A program made the position numbers and the translations under genes. A DNA stretch of 64,000 nt from Micromonospora sp. CP22 (GTDB lineage Bacteria; Actinomycetota; Actinomycetes; Mycobacteriales; Micromonosporaceae), in NCBI RefSeq assembly GCF_009712475.1, contig NZ_VCJO01000012.1, positions 3,733 to 67,732 on the forward strand. Direction: 5' to 3'. Under the pieces are notes generated by a model. The model saw nothing but the letters and a program-made list of their open reading frames with translations. It did no database searches and was not told where the DNA came from. Below, in pieces: positions 58,686-64,000 of this stretch (position 1 is the first letter of the stretch; each line of letters starts with the position of its first letter).

Positions 58686-59789
58686 ATGCCAGCAGTGGCA
58701 ACGGTAAGACCGGCCGCCCGTACGGCGGCCCTGATCGCCGCCGCGCTCGCCGTCACCCTCGGCGTGGCGCTGGCCCCCTTCGCCCCAGCCACCGCGGCCC
58801 CGCAGCCAGTGCGGGCGGCGGCACCGGGTGACGTGGACGACGAGGGTGGCACCCCGGCGCTGCGGGCCCAGTTGGAGGCCGCCAGCAAGGGCTACCTCGA
58901 CGCCAAGACCGCGCTCGACCGGTCGGTCAAGCGCCAGAAGCAGCTCGCCGAGCAGCTCAAGACGACCGAGGTCCAGGTCGCCGAGCGGGGCACCAAGGTC
59001 GCCGAGATCGCCGCGCAGGCGTACCGCACCGGGCGACTGGGAGCCGCGTCGGCACTGCTCAACAGCGGGTCGCCGGCCGGCTTCATGGATCGGGCGGCGG
59101 CGCTGGACGCGGTGGCCGCCAACTCCGACCGCGCGCTGCGTGAACTCCAGAACGCCCGGGACGAGGTCAGCGCCACCAAGCGGGCCCTGGACGCGGAGAT
59201 CCAGGAGCAACGCAAGCAGGTGGCCGTGATGGCCAAGCGCAAGGAGCAGGCCGAGCGGGCGCTGACCGTGGCCATCGAACGCGACAAGGCCGCCGAGCGG
59301 GCCGAGGCCGCCGAACGGGCCGCCCGCTCACCCTCACGCAGCGGCGGGTCGAGCCCCACCGCCAAGCCCGCTCCACGCAACTCCGACGGGTCGTGGCCGG
59401 CCGAGTCGTGCAGCGTCAACGACCCCACCCCGGCCAACGGCTGCATCACCCCGCGCACCCTGCACGCGCTGAAGCAGGCCAAGGCGGCCGGCTTCACCCG
59501 GTACGTCTCCTGCTACCGCTCCGGCGGCTCCGGCGAGCACCCGAAGGGCCGGGCCTGTGACTTCGCGGCCCAGAAGAACGGCTTCGGCGGGGTCGCGACC
59601 GGCGGCGACCGGACCTACGGCAACAACCTGGCGGCGTACTTCGTGAACAACGCCGACCGGCTCGCCGTGCTCTACGTGATCTGGTACAAGCAGATCTGGC
59701 TGCCCAGCAGCGGCTGGAAGTCGTACAGCGGCGGTCGGGGTGACCCGTCCAGCGACCACACCAACCACGTCCACCTGTCGGTGTACTGA
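58686..59789 (+). CDS. Secreted coiled-coil protein with LAS-type peptidase-like C-terminus
   Basis: A 367-residue exported protein. The signal peptide (AARTAALIAAALAVTLGVALAPFAPATAAP) is followed by a long coiled coil (residues about 55-210, rich in K/E/A/R), a Ser/Pro linker, and a C-terminal ARB_07466/M15-like domain with paired Cys, GEHPKGRACDF (H-x6-D) and SSDHTNHVHLSVY (HxH), the zinc ligands of LAS metallopeptidases. It probably acts on peptidoglycan or assists wall remodelling. The ATG at 58686 has the best spacing to GAAGGA; a GTG two codons earlier is possible. Control by the c-di-AMP riboswitch fits this role. Confidence 0.85.
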   Translation: MPAVATVRPAARTAALIAAALAVTLGVALAPFAPATAAPQPVRAAAPGDVDDEGGTPALRAQLEAASKGYLDAKTALDRSVKRQKQLAEQLKTTEVQVAERGTKVAEIAAQAYRTGRLGAASALLNSGSPAGFMDRAAALDAVAANSDRALRELQNARDEVSATKRALDAEIQEQRKQVAVMAKRKEQAERALTVAIERDKAAERAEAAERAARSPSRSGGSSPTAKPAPRNSDGSWPAESCSVNDPTPANGCITPRTLHALKQAKAAGFTRYVSCYRSGGSGEHPKGRACDFAAQKNGFGGVATGGDRTYGNNLAAYFVNNADRLAVLYVIWYKQIWLPSSGWKSYSGGRGDPSSDHTNHVHLSVY

Positions 59790-59808
59790 GTTCCTCGCCG
59801 ACGGCTAC

Positions 59809-59839
59809 GCCTCGGTGACCGCCTGGCGGTCACCGAGGC
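59809..59839. terminator. Bidirectional terminator hairpin
   Basis: Perfect 14-bp arms GCCTCGGTGACCGC/GCGGTCACCGAGGC with loop ctg, between the convergent peptidase-like and STAS genes. Confidence 0.85.
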
Positions 59840-59891
59840 GTTCGACGTTTCGCTGACCGCCTCGACGCGGCCTGACCGGGCCGACGGGTCG

Positions 59892-60257
59892 TCAGGCCCC
59901 GGGTAGCACCTCGGGGGCCGTGGCGGCTCCGGCGTAGTAGGGCTCGGGCGCGCCGAAGAGGCCGAGCAGGCCGGTCACCCAGAGCTGCCGGTGCACGAAC
60001 CGGCTCGGCTCGGTGACGACCAGCTTCACCCCGCTGACCTCGGCGGTCTGGAAGCCGGCGACCATGGCGCTGATGCCCACGGAGTCGATGAAGGTGACCA
60101 GCCGCATGTTGAGCTCGATCCGGGCTGGACGTCCCTTGGCCAGCACCTCGGCGATGGCCTCTTTAACCTCGTACGCGGTGTCGACGTCGATCTCGCCCCG
60201 AGGGGCGATCTCGATGACACCACCGGGCCGAACCGTCTGCAGGATCGACAGGCTCAC
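59892..60257 (-). CDS. STAS-domain anti-sigma factor antagonist
   Basis: A 121-residue SpoIIAA/RsbV-like protein: GGVIEIAPRGEIDVDTAYEVKEAI at the start and the phosphorylation loop LVTFIDSVGISAMVAGFQTA, where the Ser of DSVG is the usual kinase target. Unphosphorylated, it would bind an RsbW-like anti-sigma kinase and free a stress sigma factor; no such kinase gene is in this window. It starts with GTG after GGAGGTGCTCGC. Confidence 0.88.
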   Translation of the reverse strand: MSLSILQTVRPGGVIEIAPRGEIDVDTAYEVKEAIAEVLAKGRPARIELNMRLVTFIDSVGISAMVAGFQTAEVSGVKLVVTEPSRFVHRQLWVTGLLGLFGAPEPYYAGAATAPEVLPGA

Positions 60258-60764
60258 GCGAGCACCTCCACTCGCCCGACGACGGGCGCCTCATCAGTAC
60301 GCGGGCCGCGACCGACAGTATTCCTTCGACGGCCTCGGTCGCCACCCCTCGGGATGAGCAATTCACGGATGAGGGCACGTCAAATCGCCCATATCCGAAC
60401 TTTATTGACCTTTCCTCGGCGTTCGACACCGCCGACGCCGTCGAACCAGGGTAGCGGGGAGTGGCCACCCCCGCCGCATCCCGGAGTTTCCGGCGTGGCC
60501 CCACGGACCCAACCTGACCTGCGCGCAAAGAATGATGGTCGCCGTTGCGTGCGTACCATCACGTGTGACCCCCATGACGTGCGGACGACTCATGTCCGCA
60601 CGACCGGGGCCGGACCGCCCGAGAAGTGCCGATCGCGGCGTGAGTCGGTGGTTTGCGGCCACGGCGGGGCGGGCACAGCCTCGAATGCGAACCGCCGCCG
60701 GGCCGGACGACGCCCGACGGCTGACGCGTGCACCGGGGCCGGCATCGTCGATGGAGGGAACAAC
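60258..60764. other. 507-bp intergenic region between STAS and phage-shock-like small gene
   Basis: Divergent upstream region of two genes. The part near 60360-60420 is AT-richer (GTCAAATCGCCCATATCC, then TTTATTGACC), suitable for promoters. I see no reliable gene or strong hairpin. Confidence 0.5.
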
Positions 60765-61178
60765 ATGTTCGGGACTCATCTGCTGGAGCGCCGCAGCAAG
60801 CCGGAGCGGATCGCCGACCAGGCGTGGCACCACCTCGTCTCGGCGGTGAACAACGCCGGTGACAGCATCCGCGACACCGCCCGCACCGCCCGGCACAACT
60901 CCGCCGGTTTCGCGGGCGACGCCGGTGACCTGGTCGAGTCGGCCGCCGAGGAGGCGCGCCACCGCGCCAGCCGCGCCTTCGACGCACTCGCCGGACGCCG
61001 ACCGGCGCTGCCCTGGACGCTGCTGATCGGCGCCGCCCTGGTCGGTGCCGCGGTCGGCTGGGCGGCCGGTACCGCCGCACGCGCCGCCGGAGGCCGTGAC
61101 CGTGCCCTGGAGGACATCGAGTTCGTCGACGTGGACCGGCCCGACTCCCCCGCCGACCCGACCAGCCCCGCCAACTGA
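60765..61178 (+). CDS. Small membrane protein of unknown function
   Basis: A 137-residue protein: an amphipathic N-terminus (MFGTHLLERRSKPERIADQAWHHLVSAVN), a helical stretch rich in Ala/Arg/Asp resembling stress or YtxH-like proteins, one membrane helix (WTLLIGAALVGAAVGWAAGTAA) and an acidic tail. GGAGGGAAC precedes the ATG. The long frame upstream is non-coding. The BON-repeat gene follows after about 250 bp. Membership in a stress-linked group with the STAS gene is a guess from context. Confidence 0.72.
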   Translation: MFGTHLLERRSKPERIADQAWHHLVSAVNNAGDSIRDTARTARHNSAGFAGDAGDLVESAAEEARHRASRAFDALAGRRPALPWTLLIGAALVGAAVGWAAGTAARAAGGRDRALEDIEFVDVDRPDSPADPTSPAN

Positions 61179-61349
61179 CGCTCCCCGGCGAGTCCTCGTC
61201 CGATCCGGATGAGGCCGATTCACCCGGACGGTAACCAGGCTCGGTCACGGCGGACCTGGTCGCCGACGCGCGCCCGCGCCACGCCGGCCGGGCGAAGCCC
61301 GACGCGGACGGCCCAAGCCGGCACGCAGACGATGCCCGACGCAACGACG

Positions 61350-61385
61350 CCGTGCCGGTGCGGGCCATACCGTGCCGGTGCGGGC
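61350..61385 (+). repeat. 16-bp direct repeat with 20-bp period upstream of BON gene
   Basis: CCGTGCCGGTGCGGGC at 61350-61365 and 61370-61385, ending 46 bp before the BON protein ATG. The two-turn period would suit tandem protein sites; slippage is the alternative. Confidence 0.7.
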
Positions 61386-61431
61386 GTGCGGACGCACCGG
61401 TCGCGCCACCCTGGCGAGAAGGGAGCGACCG

Positions 61432-62121
61432 ATGGCCAGCATTTCGACGATCAACCGCACCGACGAGGACATCCGGTCCGCGGTGCTCGACGAACTCGAC
61501 TGGGAACCCCGGGTCGGACCGCACGAGATCGGGGTCATCGTCACCGAGGGCGTGGTGACGCTGACCGGGCGGGTGGACAGCTACGCCAAGAAGTGGGCGG
61601 CTGAGCGCGCCGCGCACCGGGTCACGCAGGTCCGGGCGGTGGCCAACGACATCGCGGTACGCCTGGTCACGGGTGCCGAACACACCGACCCGGAGATCGC
61701 CGCCGCGGTCCAGCACGCGCTCCAGTGGCAGGCGTTCGTGCCGGTCGAGGCGCTCGACGTGACGGTCTCCCAGGGGTGGGTCACCCTGCACGGCGAGGTC
61801 GAGTGGGAGTACCAGCGCCGCGCCGCCGAGCAGGCGGTGAGCCAGTTGAACGGCGTACGCGGGGTCAGCAACGGACTCACCGTCCGACCGCCGGTACGCC
61901 CGGACGCCGCCCTCCTGGCCCGGCGCATCGTCGACGCGCTGGCCCGCAACCGCGCCACCGACGCCGAGCAGGTGACGATACGCGTGCACGGCGACACGGT
62001 GCTGCTCGGCGGGTTGGTGCACTCGGTGCCCGAACGCGCCGAGGTGGAGCGGGTCGTCTGGTCCGCACCGGGGATCCGTGAGGTGCAGAACCACATCGCG
62101 GTCGCCCCGGTGCTGCGCTGA
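61432..62121 (+). CDS. Protein with three BON domains
   Basis: A 229-residue cytoplasmic protein made of three BON (OsmY-like) domains: roughly 10-80 (DIRSAVLDELDWEPRV...EGVVTLTGRVDSYAKK), 87-155 (TDPEIAAAVQHAL...QGWVTLHGEVEWEYQRR) and 160-229 (ARRIVDALARNRA...DTVLLGGLVHSVPER). No signal peptide is seen, unlike OsmY. BON domains bind phospholipid or act in osmotic and envelope stress. GGGAGCGACC lies before the ATG. Confidence 0.9.
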   Translation: MASISTINRTDEDIRSAVLDELDWEPRVGPHEIGVIVTEGVVTLTGRVDSYAKKWAAERAAHRVTQVRAVANDIAVRLVTGAEHTDPEIAAAVQHALQWQAFVPVEALDVTVSQGWVTLHGEVEWEYQRRAAEQAVSQLNGVRGVSNGLTVRPPVRPDAALLARRIVDALARNRATDAEQVTIRVHGDTVLLGGLVHSVPERAEVERVVWSAPGIREVQNHIAVAPVLR

Positions 62122-62186
62122 GTCGGCGCGGAACCACCCGGGTCGGGTGAGCCGCGCTCACCCGACCCGGTCCGAGGCTGGGCGGT

Positions 62187-62744
62187 ATGACCGATCAGCT
62201 GACCACGCCCCTACAGGTCACTGCGCGACTTCGCACACCCGTCACGGAGCACGACCACGTCCGTGGTCCGCTGGACGCACCGGTGACGATCGTCGAGTAC
62301 GGCGACTTCCAGTGCCCCCACTGCGGCCTCGCCCACGCCAACCTGACGGAGGTGCTGCGACAGCGCGGCGGCCAGGTCCGTCACGTCTACCGCCACTTCC
62401 CGATCACCAACCTGCACCCGTACGCCGAGCGGGCCGCCGAGGCCGCCGAGGCCGCCGGTCGGCGGGGCCGCTTCTGGGAGATGCACGACTGGCTCTTCGA
62501 GCACCAGGACCAGTTGGATCCGGTGCACCTGACCCTCGGAGTGGAGCAGCTCGGCCTGCCGGTCGACGAGGTGGAGGCGGAGATCGAGCGGCACACCCAC
62601 GGCGACCGCATCCGGCACGACTTCGTCGGTGCCATCCGCAGCGGGGTCGACGCCACCCCCACTCTCTTCGTCAACGACGTCCGCCACGACGGCGACTTCA
62701 CCCCGGACGCCCTCCGCGCCGCCGTCGACGCCGCCACCGGCTGA
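62187..62744 (+). CDS. DsbA-family thioredoxin-fold protein
   Basis: A 185-residue thioredoxin-like oxidoreductase. The active site CPHC lies in VEYGDFQCPHCGLA, the helical insert follows (HVYRHFPITNLHPYAERAAEAAEAA), and the cis-Pro loop is VDATPTLFVND. No signal peptide is visible, so unlike classical DsbA it seems cytoplasmic and may handle stress or mycothiol-linked disulfides. It lies 65 bp after the BON gene on the same strand. Confidence 0.9.
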   Translation: MTDQLTTPLQVTARLRTPVTEHDHVRGPLDAPVTIVEYGDFQCPHCGLAHANLTEVLRQRGGQVRHVYRHFPITNLHPYAERAAEAAEAAGRRGRFWEMHDWLFEHQDQLDPVHLTLGVEQLGLPVDEVEAEIERHTHGDRIRHDFVGAIRSGVDATPTLFVNDVRHDGDFTPDALRAAVDAATG

Positions 62745-62784
62745 CGGACATCTCGCCCCGTCCGACGGTGGGCCACACAGGTGG

Positions 62785-64000
62785 TCAGATGAGGTGCAGT
62801 TGACGGGCACGACGGACGGCGTCGCGGCGACGGGTGGCGTCGAGTTTGCGGTAGATGTTCCGCACGTGGGTCTTGACCGTGTTCACCGAGACCGACAGCT
62901 CGGCGGCGATCTCCACGTTGGACAGGATGCTCTGGAGGTAACGCAGGATCGTCAACTCCCGTTCGGTGAGCGGCTCGTCCAGCGGCGCGACGGCCGAGTC
63001 CGCCGCACCCGGGCCACCCGCCTGCCCGACCGAGGCGTCTGCCGCGCGGACCAGGTCACTCACCAGCGACCAGTGTGCGGTGCCGGAGTCGAGGTGGGCG
63101 GCGAGCAGTTCCCGAAGGCCCGGTTCGGCCCGCAGGAACGGGCGACGGTACCCCTCGGGTGCGGCCAGGTCGAGCGCCTGCTCCAAGATCCGGCTTGCCC
63201 GCCGGTCGTCACCGGCCCGGACGGCCAGCACCGTGGCCAGCAGCGCGGCGTCCAGGCGTACCGGCAGCGGCCAGTCCGCCGTCGACGCGGCGGTCCAGTC
63301 CGGCAACAGCCGGTCGGCACCACGCGGGTCACCGGCCCGCAGTTCGGTGCGGGCCGCCGCGACGGCCACCGGGGCAGCGGCACCCGACACCGGCTCGGTG
63401 GACCGCTCACCGGCCAGTTCCCGGGCGGTCTGCACGTCGCCCCGGGCACTGTGCAGGTCCAGTTCGGCGGCGCGCAGCCACGAGCCCAGCTCACCACCGC
63501 GCGCACCCCACCCGGTGCGGGCCTCCACCAGCAGCCGGTGGCCGACGCTGAGATCCCCTTCGTCGTGGCGCAGGTACGCGCGACACCACCCGGCGACCGC
63601 ATCCGCCACCGGTTCACCGCCGGCCGGCGCGGCCAACCCCAGGTGCGCGTCGGCCTCCGCCGGTTGGTCCCGGTGCAGCGCCACGACCGCCAGCGCCAGG
63701 TGCGCGTACCCGCAGTCGAGCAACGCGGCCCAGCCCTGGCAGGGCGGCAGGGCCAGCGCCGCCCGCGCCGCCTCCTCGGCGGCGCGCAGCTCCCCGCGTA
63801 GCGCCGTCACCAGGGACCACCGGCTGGCACAGACCAGTTCGGTACGCGGACGTGCCGCCTTCCGGGCGGCCGTCAGCGCGGACCCGAAGCCGGTCGCCGC
63901 CCTGGTCAGATCACCCTCGTCCAGGGCGAGCAGGGCCAGCGCGGTACCCGCCACGGCCCGCACGTCGGCGTCCTCACCGGCGTGGCCGCGTGGGCCGGTG
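62785..64000 (-). CDS. LuxR-family (MalT-like) transcriptional regulator, C-terminal part
   Basis: The frame stays open to the window end, so the N-terminus is missing. About 405 residues are seen: TPR-like helical repeats typical of MalT/LAL regulators (ALRGELRAAEEAARAALALPPC, AGDDRRASRILEQALDLA), then a LuxR HTH (LTERELTILRYLQSILSNVEIAAELSVSVNTVKTHVRNIYRKLDA). A P-loop NTPase domain probably lies beyond the edge. It converges on the DsbA-like gene. GTG codons inside the frame are not taken as the start. Confidence 0.88.
   Translation of the reverse strand, partial: TGPRGHAGEDADVRAVAGTALALLALDEGDLTRAATGFGSALTAARKAARPRTELVCASRWSLVTALRGELRAAEEAARAALALPPCQGWAALLDCGYAHLALAVVALHRDQPAEADAHLGLAAPAGGEPVADAVAGWCRAYLRHDEGDLSVGHRLLVEARTGWGARGGELGSWLRAAELDLHSARGDVQTARELAGERSTEPVSGAAAPVAVAAARTELRAGDPRGADRLLPDWTAASTADWPLPVRLDAALLATVLAVRAGDDRRASRILEQALDLAAPEGYRRPFLRAEPGLRELLAAHLDSGTAHWSLVSDLVRAADASVGQAGGPGAADSAVAPLDEPLTERELTILRYLQSILSNVEIAAELSVSVNTVKTHVRNIYRKLDATRRRDAVRRARQLHLI

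Noticed and set aside
62629..63801. 390-codon plus-strand frame opposite the LuxR-type gene
   Set aside because: Overlaps a clear HTH-coding frame and is Gln/Arg/Gly-rich without structure.

Overview
The window is high-GC actinobacterial chromosome, most like Micromonosporaceae (Micromonospora/Salinispora group). The evidence is the codon bias, the frequent GTG starts, a DUF3040 protein, actinobacterial small proteins, an actinobacterial fatty-acid synthase operon behind a PucR-type regulator, and dispersed hairpin repeats (GGAGGCAGCAA and AGGAAGGGCCCC families) of a kind I associate from memory with this family. The genus is an inference; no rRNA is present.

Region 1-7.4 kb is accessory. 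It holds the end of a WD40-repeat protein; a tightly overlapping minus-strand operon (77-aa protein, two related small Cys/Trp/His proteins, a HutC-type GntR regulator, a GT2 glycosyltransferase); a divergent, probably truncated GntR gene behind two palindromic operators; and a visibly lower-GC three-gene cassette at 3790-7225. That cassette encodes a Rad50-like ATPase with a zinc hook, a small winged-helix-like middle component and a putative nuclease. It looks like an ABC-three-component (ABC-3C) conflict/defence system and is the best candidate here for a little-described system. It stops just short of the RNase P RNA gene (rnpB, minus strand, 7914-8337).

Region 8.5-33 kb mixes conserved and accessory genes. 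The conserved core is the minus operon Nif3-like / zinc-ribbon / RNase H-phosphatase, then ahpE-like peroxiredoxin and a DUF3052 gene, followed by aceE and later the PucR regulator and fabD-fabH-acpP-fabF. From memory this order parallels M. tuberculosis Rv2228c-Rv2245. Between these lie an XRE regulator/flavoprotein pair divergent from a primase-polymerase-like gene, a membrane flavin electron-transfer operon (ferric-reductase-like, FMN-binding, ApbE), a SWIM-protein/SNF2-helicase pair, a PfkB kinase, a polysaccharide pyruvyl transferase, an APH-like kinase, an alpha/beta hydrolase, tRNA-Val(TAC), and a fused alpha-beta 2-oxoacid dehydrogenase E1 with a large repetitive insert next to a YjbQ-type protein.

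Region 33-50 kb contains aceE, a secreted/membrane gene pair, an SRPBCC protein, a GH1 beta-glucosidase coupled to an MFS transporter, gltX, a CopC-like protein, and the fatty-acid synthesis operon with its regulator. Region 50-64 kb contains a NagZ-like lipoprotein, DUF3145, a small conserved protein, carbonic anhydrase, a hydrolase, a HelD-like helicase, a CDF metal exporter, a c-di-AMP riboswitch in front of a secreted LAS-type peptidase-like protein, a STAS protein, stress/envelope-type small genes (BON repeats, DsbA-like) and the C-terminal part of a LuxR regulator cut by the window end. Perfect hairpins close most convergent gene pairs.
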